Numbered from the stretch's first letter, positions 1 to 12,937 are shown. The stretch: 64,000 nucleotides of DNA from Paraescarpia echinospica (GCA_020002185.1 CM034532.1:28442144-28506143), one strand, 5' to 3'. Notes: generated by a model not told the origin, from the sequence alone. A program made the numbers and translations.

Positions 1-239
1 GGTAGCAGTTGCGGCATGTTGTCTGTTGATCAGGTATGTCGTTCTACTGGTTTGTTTACTGAGCTGGCATGCTATTATCTGTAGAACCCTCCACAGCACT
101 GTTTCTATTCATGTTATCTGCTGAATGTGTTGCTGTCTTGGTGATAGTACTCGGTGCATGGCCAGCTTCAGGCAGAAGACCAGTTGTTGACGTAGTGTGT
201 GTGTGCGTGCAGGCGCAACTGAGTACCAGTTTAGTGCTG

Positions 240-892
240 ACGCTACAGGAAGGTGGAAGCACTATGCAGAGTGCGTGTAATAGAACTGAACGGTTTGTTG
301 TCATTTCTTGTCAGACTGTCCAGTGAGCCAGAGTACATGTAAAACTGAACGGTTTATCTTCTTTTGTCAGATTGACCTGTGATTATGATAGGCAGAGGAG
401 ACAACTATAACCATCCTAGAAGTCAGAATGTACTACAACTGAACTGTTTGTCTTCTCTCGTTGGATTGCCTAATGACTGTGGAGACAACACCAGTAGGTG
501 CCAGAGTGCTTGTGGTACAACTGAACATTTTGTCTTCCTCTCTCACCAGATTGCCGAGTGACTGTTTGGCTGAAGAGACAATGCCAGCCATCCTAGATAC
601 CGTATTGCTTGTGATACAACTGAACTGTTTGTTTTCTCTCGTCAGATTGCTCAGTGACTGTGTTTGGCTGAGAATACAACACCAGTAGATGCCAGAGTGT
701 CTGTAGTATAAGTTACAACTGAACATTTTGTCTACGTCTCCCATCAGATTCCCATGTGACAGTGTTTGGCTGAGGAGACAACGCCAGCCATCCTATGTAC
801 CAGCCATCCTAGAACTTAACATTTTGTCATCTTCTCTCACCAGATTGCCGAGTGACTGTGTTTGGCTGAGGAGACAACGCCAGCCATCCTAG
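240..892 (+). repeat. degenerate tandem repeat upstream of the IP6K start codon
   Basis: Several diverged units of roughly 100-130 bp. Each combines 'acaactgaac', a pyrimidine-rich 'tcttctctc', 'cagattgccgagtgactg', 'ggctgaggagacaa' and 'ccagccatcctag'. The last unit ends directly at the ATG of the kinase gene (893). The repeated 'ccatcctag' could act as a 3' splice site, so the first coding exon may begin inside the last unit. Positions 1-239 show no gene. Confidence 0.6.
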
Positions 893-1082
893 ATGCCGGA
901 GCGGGTAATGGAAGGTGTGTGTGAGCCCGTGCAGCTGGAGCCGTTTGTGCACCAGGTCGGAGGTCATGCGAGCATGATGCAGTTCGACGCGACAACCATC
1001 TGTAAGCCACTGATCCCGCGCGAGCACCACTTCTACCAGATGGTGCCGGCCGAGATGAAGCGCTTCATGCCCGAATACCGAG
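893..1082 (+). CDS. IP6K: IP6K coding exon 1
   Basis: Encodes the N-terminal block containing [15 protein letters not shown] and ends in PEYRG, followed by the donor gtatgt at 1083. It leaves phase 1. The ATG at 893 follows the repeat 'ccatcctag'; upstream 5' UTR exons cannot be placed. Confidence 0.85.
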
Positions 1083-4000
1083 GTATGTGTACATGCTTGC
1101 GTGCATGCATCTGTCCAGCTTCCATTCCCTGTCGCTGGCAGCGGCTGCCGTTGAATGTCGTGTCCAGTAACGCACGTCTACTCTTTTGCAGATGAGCTAG
1201 GATCTATGCGCAAACAGCATGGGCGGAGCACCCGTTGCACGTGCATACCACCTTGGTAAGACAACTGCATTGTGTGTGTGCCTCTGACAATGCTATTCTG
1301 CCGCAGACACCACATTATGTATGTGCAACAGCGTGCCCCCATCCTTAAAATGTTGTCATCTTTTTTGGCATTTATAAAATAATGTTGTTAAATGTAAAGC
1401 CTACCGTTCACTAACTGCAATTTCTAGAAATCTTACGTGGCAGTTTGCTGGTAAACATAAGTTTTTTTACACAGCCAGGTATTAAAGGAATGTCGGTAAA
1501 TTCAGACTGCTATATTGCCCCAAGCAGGTAACGCAGACATGATTGGCATTTAGTAGGAAATACGCAGACGGGGTAAACTAGCGTAAGGTATTTAAACCGC
1601 CTTCCAAGAACGCTACAGCCGCTATTATGCAACACATACTCAGTGTGTGAAACAATGTACACTGTTAGAGTGGTTGCAGACCTCGCCCACATTCTTGTCT
1701 TCTCCACAGTCAACCCTTGTCAGGTCAGTTCGCTTGACCCCAGGCAGCAGGTGAGTTTAACACTTGCTGACCATCGGTCATTCAACTCGTAGTAAACCAC
1801 CCTTGACCACAACGATTTCTTGATCAGATGCTTTGAGGCAGCAATTGTTACCTAACTATGTGCACTGGTAGCCTGGTGAGACAGCCAAAAGCCATAGGTT
1901 CATGTAACTGCAGCTATTGCACTGTATAGTAGGTAGTAATAAAACTAACACCGGCCAACTTATTAAATGTCAACAAACCCACGCCCATAATAGTTCATCA
2001 CATGCCCGTGTAGGCACATACCAGACCAACACAATGGTATATCTATATTTGGCGCAGTATAGGAGATTTGTTCGAGGAAATCACTGCACTGTTGTAATGT
2101 TGGCATACCTGATTGTTGGTATACCTTAGCATGCCAGTGATATTTATAGAAACCGTGTTTGACATGCATGAGTCAAGCATAGATATTTCTATTTGTAGTG
2201 CAGCATTAGTATGGTAGTGTAAACATTTGCTGACCAAATAGCTTAGTGAGCATACAAGTGGCATTATTTTACTGTTCTGTCAGCATGCCAGTTGTATTTA
2301 TAAGTACATGTTGTCATGCACCAGTGTTTTTATGGTGCTCTGAAAGAAAAAGTAAATATGTGAGGCCAATCCTATGACCTGATTGCTAGCCGAGTATAAA
2401 CAGTGGCAGTATATCTTGCGCTAGCTTCCACCCTGGGTGTTATTTTTGTCTGCCTCCTTATAATGTGTAAATAGGAAGCTGAAATGAGATGTGCTTGGAC
2501 ATGTTCTCCTGTTGTATCAGCTGGCATGGCTATTGCTAAATGTCCACATAGAACCATTATCATGCATACCACAGCTCTCAACATGGCGGGCACGTGTCGG
2601 GTTCATTAATCTCAGCTGCTCTCTGTGCTGTGGCTATGGGTGAACATCCTTCACTGTTGGCAGACAAGGTCGAAATTGGAGCAACTTATATTTAGGTAGA
2701 ACTTATAATTAGGTAGTTCACTCGGTCAGGCAACTTCAGCACCTGGAAGGATAGTGCCACGTAATCCTTAGCTTAGTGGGCCCTTATTACTATGACTTTA
2801 TTTGTCATACTTAACTTGTGGTGTCTCTCCCATCTGTAGATGTTCCTTCCGTCATATATAGTACCATCGAAGGTAACACTGGTTGGAAGTTTATTTAAGA
2901 TTACTCACCATTCACACTTGGGAAATGGAATGCTGGATGTGCCACCCCCAGTAATGACCTGTTGCAATGGAAGTGGACATTCAGACTTATTCAGTATGTC
3001 CTGCTCCACAGCAGTTTATTTTAAAACTTCTTAAATATTTAAAAATAAAAAAAAATTGAGAAGAAAGCAATGTATTGAGTAGATGAATTGTATATAATGT
3101 ATGTGACATTAGTGACACTACAAAATTTATGTAGAACAAATCTAAGTGCATTTTTAATAGATGGGTCATGCGATCAACAAAGAGTCAGATCCATGACCTG
3201 ATCCTACTAATGCAAACATTAATTTTGTTAACGTTACACCGGTGCTTATGTAGTTTCATGGTGATGATGGATGTAAACGTAACACGTGTAGATTATATGG
3301 ATTAGTATTGATGGAATGTCTTCATCCTGCATGTAATTGATCTGATATGGATTTCTCCTGTACAACATTGGTATTTCACGAGCCTAATAATAATAGAGTG
3401 TACATTACATCACTGAGCTGCCAGCAGCGGTAGTCTATGCCACTGGCATTGCCATCTCCTATCAAGTACACAGCAATATACTACCAAGGTACACAGATTA
3501 ATCCCCTGCAAACATGCTGCCATTTATAGTAATCAGTAGACAGTAGTAAACGTAGAGGCTTCCCCTGCTTACCACGCTCACCGACTAATGCTTCACGGCC
3601 TCACAGCTGTAAACTTGGTTAACATACGTCTGGTTGTAGCCGATAGCCTGCAGAAGATTGGTGGCATCATCCCAGTTCTGAGACGCATACTTTATCTGGC
3701 TTAAACCAGGCGAAACTTGCGTCCTGTTCACGTGCGGTAACATTCTGTCGGTGTGAATCTTTCCGTGTGCATAGGCTTGTATTTTATAATGTTTTTTATT
3801 GCATCTATAAATTATCATTCCGAGAGAATCCAGTTGTCTTGTGTCTGTGTGTTGTTGTAATGTTAACCCTGTGAGAGAGATACAGAATTGTGAGTGTGAA
3901 GAATGTGTACTAGACGTGTGTCTGTGTGTTGCAGGTGTCATTGAGGTGTCATTCCAAGAGGACAGTGACGGCTATGTGACGCTAATGGCCCACCGCCCTG

Positions 4001-7000
4001 ACTGCGATAAGAAACCACCGCAATCGGCAGAGGGCGACTGCTGTACAAGCCAAGACTCACGCGACTCAACGAGTGTCGATTCCACCCCGCTGGACTCGGA
4101 GCAAGAAGTCACTCACATAACAAGTCGCACGAAGCAACAGTGGTACGTGGTTGAAGTAGTATCAGCTACACACTTGCATTGGCTTCACTATTTCAGAAAC
4201 GTTTAGCAAGGTTTGAAGGGAGGCAATCTGTTCCTCTACTCGGAATTAGCCAGCGTAGTAATTTCTAATAGGAAGTCTGCTGTCTGGAACATGGGAAATG
4301 GGAACTCATTGAACATCAAAGGGTATTGCGGTTAACTCTGCCCGTCTCGGCTGTATTGCCAATAAAGCTTGTTTTGAAACTGGATGTTTTGTTTACTATT
4401 TGAACATGCTCCGGGGTCGTATCTTCTAAATTGTGAACCTTGTTACGAGCTTACTAAACGCAATTTGGCAGGCAGTACACCTTCAACATAGTTATAGTTT
4501 TAAGAACATTATATTAATTATTAAGAAACTAGGAACATACTGCCTCTTTTTAACAAGATTGTCGTCCAATGTAAAAATGGCAGATCTATGGCAAATCGAT
4601 CAAGGAAACATTCAATTTATCGAGAGTCAACATCTTTTCTCTTCTGTGTGTAACCTGACCGTCTGAGATGTTTGTCTGTTTTGTTTCACAGCTCACTCAA
4701 AACCTTGCATGAATGACTCGGTATGCTTGGTTGATTCTTCTACTGTGTATAACTAATTAGCATCTGTCTAGACATTGTTACCATGTAAAGTAATAATGAC
4801 TCGTTCGTGCATACATGTCTAGATAGGGAGACAGAAAGTGCCTTAAATCAAGCTTGATACATAGTTACTTCACACATTCTGTTTACCATAAAAACAACAA
4901 AGGCAGATTTATCGCTGTGTTACCCTAAAATAGAACCTAACGATTTTTGCAATGATGTACTGGTGCATCGCAGACATATTTACATAAATAGGTGACAGGC
5001 TTCTCTTCGTAAATAAACTAACCATACTAATCATTCAAAGAGTAACAAGCAGTATCTGTTAGCACTACTGGTAGATAGGAATGAAGACAGTGTATATTAT
5101 GAACTTAATTAGTTGCCCGATTACTAGCGTGTTTGGCATATCTGGTTGTTTAAATGGAGTGTTCTGGTTGTGATATTAATAACAGCAGGCAGTCGTGATT
5201 GTGAGACAAGGTGTGCTGAAGCACATGTATTAAGTATAGAAGTGGTTGCCAAAACAACTAGACCCTTCACTAAACACACCGTAACCCGGTGTCAGAGCTG
5301 GGATAATCAGTCATTTGGTGTAGATCAACTTCACTATTACATCACTACACCGACCTACATGCAGCTAGGGAAAGAAAAGTGCCTTACGCCTCTCTTTCCC
5401 TGGATTCAAACCAGGGTGCCTGTGGCATGAGTGACCTAACCATTTTGCCATATATGCACTTGTCTTGTCTGTGGTTCAGCTATTGGTTAGCACACTGGGT
5501 CAGTTACATTACATCAGTTTAAGTTATTCTCCAGTTACGACATCCCAATTCAAATTCTCTTTAGATTGTTACAAAGTAATTCCAATTATCTGTTATATAA
5601 ACAGAACAACCAAAGGCATATTCAGTGCATATTTTAGTTTTATTTAACAAAATGTAAACTCATGCATGATCTTCTTATCAAACTTGTGTACATATTAAAG
5701 AAATAATTTCAACTTCTTAAAGCTATAAAGTTACATGATTTAATTGGGAAACCAGTGACATTTTTACCAATTCCACAGTTGGACTTGGCATTTCCATCAC
5801 ATTGTAACTGACCCAAAGTTTGATGGACCAAGGGAAACGAGGACCACAATGGAAACAAACACTTGCACTTTCTTGTGTCATTTATATATATATAATATAC
5901 TCTGTATTTATATTTTATGTATGTACATGCTTACATTTTTATCTTGAATAAATAAATCAATCAAAAAAGGTTTGCCCTGTTTCCAGGTTTCGGTTGCACC
6001 GGACGGGCAGCGTCGAGATCGTGGACAAAGAAATATCTGATGTGCTGGACACATCGAAGGAGAACCACAGCGACTTGGTGAAAGGTCACAACCCCTGGAG
6101 TCTACACTGTCACAAGGAACAACTGAGTCGCATGTGGCACAATAGTCAGACGGCCGGACCAGACAGTATCCTTTTCAAACTGCATAAACTACATCACAAA
6201 CTGAAGTCTTTGCTATTCAAATTTCCAACTTTCTAAGATGATCTTGGCCTGTTCAAAAGATGGGTGGATGGGTCTCTAGATAAAGATGATCTTGGCCTGT
6301 CCAAAAGATGGGTGGATCGGTCTTTAGATAAAGATGATCTTGGCCTGTCCAAAAGATGGGTGGATGGGTCTCTAGATAAAGATGATCTTGGCCTGTCCAA
6401 AAGATGGGTGGATGGGTCTCTAGATAAAGATGATCTTGGCCTGTCCAAAAGATGGGTGGATGGGTCTCTAGATAAAGATGATCTTGGCCTGTCCAAAAGA
6501 TGGGTGGATCGGTCTCTAGATAAAGATGATCTTGGCCTGTCCAAAGATGGGTGGATGGGTCTCTAGATAAAGATGATCTTGGCCTGTCCAAAAGATGGGT
6601 GGATGGGTCTCTAGATAAAGATGATCTTGGCCTGTCCAAAAGATGGGTGGATGGGTCTCTAGATAAAGCAATGTTCATAGTCCTGATAGTGGTGACTGAT
6701 TTTCCTAACTCTCTCATTAAGCTAGAGAATTGTATTACTGTAGACTGTGTCAGTTGAAGTGGGTTCCTGTATTTCTGTGCCTGTGCATATTAGTGAATGT
6801 AGTTTTCATCAACCTGTTATGGAATGTGTTATAATAATTATATTATTATTAATAATAACTGACATTTGTATTTAAAAAAAAGCCACTGCATCTCCAGGTT
6901 ATGGACACATGTAAAAGCAGTAAATATTTTAGTTTTAGTTTTTAGAGTACACATGAAACACGCCTTTTATCAGCTTGAGGGGAGGGAAGCTCATCAACCG

Positions 7001-9586
7001 CTGTGGTCTAGGAGAATTCTGATTACAAACCATGCACCATGTACAGATAAACGGGGAGGGTTTGGCAAAGGGCCAGTCACGTCTTCCCGTAAATACCTAC
7101 AACTGTGGAAACCACAAGTGGTTGTGTGCACGAACTGAGTTTACCGGAGAATTAATAAGTTAACTTGATTGTAGATGTGTTTACATAAACAGTGTGACTT
7201 CTCTCCCTCAAGGAGTAACATGCAGTGTCTGTTGATACTGGTACTATGTGTCATTAGGTGCAGTACAGTTGCACCAGTATCTTTATGCAGTTTTGAAACC
7301 ACTATTTTTATTCAGTCCAACCAGTTTTTCATACAGTGTGTTAATTTCCAGTTGTCAATCACTCAATCAATGTTTTATTTCCATCTGAAAATACAAACCG
7401 TACAACAACATTTTCAGTGTCATGCTTTTTGAGCACTTTCAAATGTTAGTTACCCACATCCGCGTGTGCACACACACACAATCCAGTCCAAAGGTGCACA
7501 CATATATACATAATTACATATGTATAGAATAATACACGTGCATACACAAGTGTGACACATGTTTATAGCATAATGGACATATATATAACAGTGAGAGTCG
7601 GTAATATATACATTTTTTCCCAAAAATTTCCACCCGTCCAAAACAAACTCAGCCCATCTAAATGACGAGTGGACGGGTCTCTAAATAGGTGATGATATAC
7701 AAGAAAGACAGGCACTGTCAGATGGTGACAGATGTTCGGTCAATGTTCTTCTGAGTAACTCCTTAATCTGTCCCCAACATAGAAAGTCCACAATGTCAAA
7801 TGTCTGCTTTCAAGGCCTGAAAGAGCGCAGTGGTGCAGTCGATAGAGCTTCGGACTTTCAACCAAGAGAACCTTGGTTCGAATCCTGTGCTACGGTGTTG
7901 AACCTTGGGCAAGTTCGTTCACTCTACGTTGCACCAGTTCACTCAACTGTATGAATGAATACCTGGCTGTAGACAGTGTTGGATATCTGTGTACGAATAG
8001 TCTTCACGCATTAATTGCAAGGTGGCTGGATGCTTCCCAGAGAAGTCAAGATGGTCGATTGAACAGGTCTGCCAGGGAGTAAAGAGTAAAGCGCTTTGAG
8101 CAGTCCCAAGGATTGGATACTACGCTATATATAAGAACTGACCTTTTTACTTTATTTTTTACTGTGGCCCTAGAAGGCCTAAGTGTCTCTAGTTAAAGCT
8201 ATGGCCCTTGACGAATCCGTAGAATTCATCCTGCTGGAGAACCTGGCATCCCACTTTGAGCTGCCTTGCATCCTCGATCTGAAGATGGGCACACGTCAAC
8301 ACGGGGATGACGCAAGCGAGGAGAAACGCATACGACAGATGAGGAAGTGCAAGGAGACGACCTCCGCCGCCATCGGCGTACGCATCTGTGGCATGCAGGT
8401 AGGTGGCGCCGTGATTGTGAAACTTGTACATTTTGCCGAGTGTTCATACGTGCTAACTTGAAATGGTGTACACCTGTAAATACATGTTATGTTTACTAAG
8501 ATTCTGGTAACATTTTTTCTTGATGAAACAGATTCTAAAATATTTGTTTTTGAAGTGTTACCATTTACCTTGAGAGTTATTTCTGTGTTCGTATGGTGTT
8601 GATTTTTGAAGTTATAATATCAACGACAGTCAAAGGCATACATTAACCTGCTGTATTGTTGTGTGTTGGCTTATAGCAAAGGTAAGAGGGAAATATAAAA
8701 TGCAATGTAATGGAGACATTTTTGTTCTGTGCCAAGGGTCTTTGTCTGTGAAGGTCGTGTGTTGTTCACACAAGTTCATTTAGAGATTTTACAGATTTGG
8801 GTTCATTACATGAAACACTAATTCCAGTTCCAGAATTGGTGCTATGTTATTAAAATTACCCTCTAATTAGAAATTGTGAAAAGGTAACTGGTTTTTCAGT
8901 GACATCATGTAACTAGCTTTTTAGAAACTTGGTGAACAAATTATTTTTCTGTATATAGTACATTCAAAGATTCACTGTGTGCCTTCAAAACTTTGAATGG
9001 AAGATGTTTGACTGAGACCTAATTTCCTATAATTGTTGTGTCGCAGGTCTACCAGTGCAACACGGGACACTTTGTCTGCCACAACAAGTACTACGGCCGC
9101 CGCCTCGACGCGAACAGTGTCAAAGAAACATTGTGTCACTTCCTCCAGAATGGCTACCGTCTGCGCGTCGAACTCATCGACTCAATCATAGAGCAGCTAC
9201 AAGCGCTCTGCAACACGCTGTCGAAACTTATCACGTTCCGCTTCTACTCGAGCTCACTACTCATCATGTATGATGGCGCTGACTGGAACAAGAACCTTGT
9301 GGTGCAACAGAACAGTGACACGGCAGACATAACGCATACACAGCCCGACGATGACGACAATAGTGGTGACTTGTGCCACTCCGTACTCATGCACAACGTA
9401 GACAATAAAAACGGCAGCATATGCGGGCCACTGGTGCGCATGATCGACTTTGCACACGCTACGCACCATGGATTCCGCGGCGACAGAATAGAGCACTCGG
9501 GGCCCGACCATGGATATCTGTTCGGACTTGAGAACCTCATTAAGATGTTCCACGAACTGAAATCAGAGCAGCTTCAACGACAGTGA
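893..9586 (+). CDS. IP6K: inositol hexakisphosphate kinase (five coding exons)
   Basis: Phosphorylates InsP6 to the pyrophosphate 5-InsP7 using ATP; the family acts in cytosol and nucleus in phosphate and energy signalling. Exons read here are 893-1082, 3935-4142, 5987-6165, 8193-8398 and 9047-9586. All introns are GT-AG, splice phases agree, and the total is 1,323 nt (440 aa plus stop), normal for the family. The order matches animal IP6K: N-terminal block [11 protein letters not shown] (exon 1), an acidic variable region (exons 2-3), the inositol-kinase signature P-C-I-L-D-L-K-M-G (exon 4), then SSLLIMYDG and the metal-binding IDFAH block (exon 5). The start could be Met 893 or the in-frame Met 908. 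Introns 1 (1083-3934) and 2 (4143-5986) show no other gene. An IP6K is clear; which vertebrate paralogue it resembles cannot be told. Confidence 0.93.
3935..4142 (+). CDS. IP6K: IP6K coding exon 2
   Basis: Acceptor gttgcag is followed by [17 protein letters not shown], a conserved IP6K strand. A serine/aspartate-rich variable linker follows. Donor gtacgtgg at 4143, phase 2. Confidence 0.88.
5987..6165 (+). CDS. IP6K: IP6K coding exon 3
   Basis: Acceptor ttccag at 5981-5986. Encodes [16 protein letters not shown] and the conserved [15 protein letters not shown] block. The donor gtatcc at 6166 is inferred because it gives phase 1 and joins exon 4 in frame; the open frame otherwise runs on to 6236. 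Confidence 0.82.
6236..6668. repeat. 48-bp minisatellite, nine units
   Basis: Nine near-identical head-to-tail units of 48 bp (one of 47 bp at about 6543). Each contains 'gatgatcttggcctgtcc' and 'gatgggtggatgggtctct'. Because 48 is divisible by three, both strands stay open and give repetitive pseudo-ORFs. It lies in intron 3. One diverged monomer-like stretch ('gagtggacgggtctctaaat') lies at about 7664-7686. No palindromes or unique spacers, so this is not a CRISPR array. Confidence 0.95.
7823..8155 (+). mobile_element. tRNA-derived SINE in IP6K intron 3
   Basis: A tRNA-like head has box A 'tggtgcagtcgat' (about 7831) and box B 'ggttcgaatcc' (7875-7885). It is followed by a SINE body with 'gcaaggtggctggatgcttcc' and a tail containing 'aaagcgctttgagcag' and 'ctatatataag'. 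This is a SINE promoter head with conserved body, not a functional tRNA gene, since there is no clean cloverleaf closed by a 3' acceptor. Confidence 0.75.
8193..8398 (+). CDS. IP6K: IP6K coding exon 4 (PxxxDxKxG signature)
   Basis: Acceptor tctctag at 8186-8192, donor gtaggt at 8399, phase 0 out. Carries the kinase signature [18 protein letters not shown] and ends in GVRICGMQ, a classical exon boundary position before VYQ. Confidence 0.92.
9047..9586 (+). CDS. IP6K: IP6K coding exon 5 (catalytic C-terminus)
   Basis: Acceptor tgtcgcag precedes [27 protein letters not shown], then the acidic insert [24 protein letters not shown] and [13 protein letters not shown] follow, with a TGA at 9584-9586. 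These are the substrate- and Mg-binding segments of the inositol polyphosphate kinase fold. The 3' UTR beyond 9586 is AT-rich; no certain polyadenylation site was chosen. Confidence 0.93.
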   Translation, partial: VYQCNTGHFVCHNKYYGRRLDANSVKETLCHFLQNGYRLRVELIDSIIEQLQALCNTLSKLITFRFYSSSLLIMYDGADWNKNLVVQQNSDTADITHTQPDDDDNSGDLCHSVLMHNVDNKNGSICGPLVRMIDFAHATHHGFRGDRIEHSGPDHGYLFGLENLIKMFHELKSEQLQRQ

Positions 9587-10330
9587 CAACCAGTGGGCAT
9601 CTAAGTTGAAGCACGTTTTAGGAAGACGCAGTGCTCTCTCTCTATCTCTCTATTCCACACATTTTTACCCAACACTGCATGACGTTATCACAACAGTTTT
9701 GTTGGTGTCAGAAATGTTTAATATATATATATAAATATATGATGCTGCGATCATTGAAAAAACACTTGCATTTTATATTACAGATGCACTGTAAATAGTA
9801 GTTTTGTTTCGTTTTAGTTCTAGACATGAGTAGCCGGATATCGTCGATTATTTTGGCCATCACAGAGGCTAGACCAAATCCAGAGTTTCACCAGAATTTG
9901 TAAATTTTATAATTTGGTAAATTAACGTTAGATGTATTTTTTCATTTTAACAATGTACATTGTCCTGACGAGCTGATCACTTATTAAAATCCATTCCAAT
10001 TGTACATGTTCAGAATGTTTTTGTTCAGAATGTTCAAGTGAATGTACTTCGATATTTATTGGTTGAACCTGCTTCCACGATTCAATTTTTGCTTATCTCA
10101 TTTTAGTATGATTTTGTGAAACATCAAACCTTTAGCATCCACGACGATAACATTGTAAAGTACTTTTAGATAAAAAAATTAAGGCAACTTGGGCATTTTA
10201 ATTATGCAAAACCCCAACAAGTTGCTTATTAGTTAACTAAAGAAACTTGTTGCACATTTTCTTTATTTGCAGGTTTGTTATTCAACTGGACTCCCCATGA
10301 TGAACACACATGGTTGTCAAAGAAAACTTG
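9587..10330. other. 3' flank of IP6K, no gene seen
   Basis: AT-rich noncoding sequence with a short (ta)n run near 9722-9740. No ORF of note and no RNA gene recognised. Confidence 0.6.
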
Positions 10331-10332
10331 TA

Positions 10333-10509
10333 CAGTGGAACCTCAATATTAAGGTCACCCTTGGGAATGGGCAAAGTGACCTGAATAGTGAGGTAACCTT
10401 ATTAACAGGACTAATTTATTGTTACAGAAATAATTAGGTACTGTGCTAGGGTGACCTTAATTGCAAGGTGGCTGTATTACCGAGGTGACCGTAAATTGAG
10501 ATTTCACTG
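10333..10509. mobile_element. TA-flanked MITE (Tc1/mariner-like)
   Basis: Terminal inverted repeats begin CAGTGGAACCTCAATATTAA on the left; the right end reads CAGTGAAATCTCAATTTACG on the opposite strand. Both run inward to GGTCACC. The element is directly flanked by TA on each side (10331-10332 and 10510-10511), the target duplication of mariner-type transposons. No coding capacity. Confidence 0.75.
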
Positions 10510-10782
10510 TATTATCCTACACGCAGCTTAAAATACACACTGTAACACTATTGTTTGATTTCCCAGATGTTTGAACAACATTTAGCAAGAAGATTGCCAC
10601 CTGAATGGCAAATGGACATTGGATATTCAGCAATTTTGTAATGTATATAAATGTGTGATCCACCTTTAATTACTTACACAGCTGGTATTTGTGCATACAG
10701 TAGACACATTATTCCATTGTTTTATTGTCCTACATAAACTTTACAAAGTGAGAATTCGTAGTCTAGAGTGTGGCCTAAAATT

Positions 10783-10912
10783 GTCAACGCACATTCCTAG
10801 GAGGGCCTATAAAATAAATGTGAACCCACATTCTGAGTAGGGCGTATAAAATCAATATGAGCTCACCTTCTCAATAGGGCCTATAAATGTCAACCCACAT
10901 TCCCAGGCAATG
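10783..10912. repeat. short tandem repeat, about 37-bp units
   Basis: Three and a half diverged copies of a unit with 'cccacattc', 'agggcctataaa' and an AT run. No coding meaning. Confidence 0.6.
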
Positions 10913-11970
10913 TTCATTAATTAAATACAGTACACTTAATTAAATTAAATACATAGTATCGGTTCTTGAATCAACATTGCTGATTTTATCTTTCTGACAA
11001 ATCTGGTGTTGTATAGTCATGCTTGTATGCCCTATTCAAAATAAGGCCTAACTGTTGGCACAGGCAGTCGCACAAAGGTGTAGCGTACTACGTTCACTTG
11101 TAGTTGAGCGTATTTTCGCGGTTTATATATAGCCGTCGAAATACACAGAATCATCAAATTGCACCCAAAATGCACTCCTTTGAATATTGATGGGCTAATC
11201 CTGTTTCCAGCGACCCCTCCTCCACTAAAACATTTCCACCCGAAAATGCACATAAATTCCTTAAATAATTGGGGTTTAATTATACAGAGGTGTCGAGCTG
11301 AGTTGGGAAATATGCGTGAGGTCCAGTTCCCCAAAAGGACACCAGATGGTTTTTCAACACAGTACTAGGTGGCAGCACTACTAGTTATTAAAACAGTTAA
11401 GAAAACAACATCTCATACGTCACTGACGGTGATAAGAATAACTTCGCGGATTCCGTGGACGCTCTGCACTATCCACCAATGCATGTAACTAAAATATACC
11501 AACGTATGCATGCAAATAAGTCTGTCTGAATTAATGTTTTTAAATGGCAGATGTATGCGTGATATTTAAAGGTTTATATATGCGTGAGAGCCTGAGGTGG
11601 ACGCTAAAATCATGAGACTTACGCCAAATGCGCGAGACTTTGTAGCTCTGATCATATCTCCAGCCCCCCTCCCACACAAAAGATATTGGGGGAATAAGAC
11701 CCCCAAGCCCCTCCGACGCCTATGATTCGTATAGATCTATTTAATCCTCAGCTGTGATGCCATCTGACGGCAACCGGTGATTCTAAACGTCGTAGTCGCT
11801 GTTAGTATACATATTAGATTAAGATACATATTTCAAAGATTTGCAATGTAATGAACGTCTGCAGAGAATGAAATTACCAACTCTGGCATATTGTTGCCTC
11901 AGAGGAGACATGATTGAAATGTATAAGATTTTAACAGAGCAATATGAGACAGGGTCATCAAATATAACTT
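10913..11970. other. noncoding interval, no gene seen
   Basis: Short ORFs only, with no recognisable protein and no splice-bounded conserved exon. Confidence 0.5.
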
Positions 11971-11974
11971 CCCT

Positions 11975-12300
11975 GCTAAAAAATACTATGGTTTACTAAA
12001 GTAAATTTACTATAGTTTACTATAGTAAACACTATAGTAAACTACAGGTTTTTTTCGGAATATTTTACAATGTTTTACCATAGTACATACTATGGTTTAC
12101 TATAATAAATACTTCATTTTACTATGATGAATATCATGTTTTACCATGGTTTATTACAGTGAATCCCATATTTTACTATGATTTACTATGGTGAAAGCAT
12201 GGTAAAATGCAATATACTATGGTTTACTATAATTCACCATGATTTACTATGGATGTATCATGGTTTACCATAATAAACTGTAGTACACTTTTAGTAGGGT
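11975..12300. repeat. cluster of palindromic 'actatggtttac' words
   Basis: Some 325 bp built almost wholly from variants of 'tttactatggtttacta' in both orientations, with 'tatagtaaac', 'accatagta' and 'catggtaaa' interleaved. Many adjacent pairs are self-complementary, so single strands could fold into several hairpins. There is no ORF. Confidence 0.8.
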
Positions 12301-12937
12301 TTGAGGGATAATTAATCATATACGAAAGGGCACGATATAAACATTTGTCAAAACACGATGTTGGTTAAACATAAACAACAAAAATATACATCGATGCACG
12401 GACATATGGAACAGCCTCCCACAGTCTGTGGTTGAGGTGCCATCAGTCTTTGAGGGGAAATTAGACAAATTATGGAAAAACCACCCAATTAAGCTCCACT
12501 ACACAGCCCCACCCTATCGTGGAACAACTCTTCCGACGTATGCGCACCATACGCATCACATATAGGCCTACATCAAAGCCTAGAAGCCAAAAGAGGAACT
12601 GTAAGAACCTGTAAGATATTAGGACACTTGTCTAGTACTTAGTACTATTAGTGGCTGACCAGTGTATTAGAGTTGGGCTTCCGTAGGCTAGGAATGTTAA
12701 TTTAGATGACAACCTTTATAAATGCATTCTAATATGCCTTAGCAATTATCGAGAACATGGTATGTTGCCATTTTTCTGTTGACCTTTAATTACCTTGAAC
12801 AAAGATCAAACAGAGTGAAAGTGATTGCTTGAAACATTCACTCATTGTCATTTTGAGACATTCGGCATCTTTATATGGATGCATGGGTTAATTTTTATGG
12901 CCAAAATACTACACCCAAGGTTATGAGTGTCTATTTT

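Noticed and set aside
3841..3934. Continuation of IP6K exon 2 upstream of 3935
   Set aside because: The frame is open, but the conserved protein joins exactly at the gttgcag acceptor, and phase fits exon 1.
6233..6757. Repetitive ORFs on both strands and a CRISPR-like look
   Set aside because: They are frames of a 48-bp minisatellite; there are no unique spacers, and the setting is an animal intron.
7831..7900. tRNA gene
   Set aside because: Box A and box B are present, but the sequence continues into a SINE body and tail and lacks a proper 3' acceptor stem.
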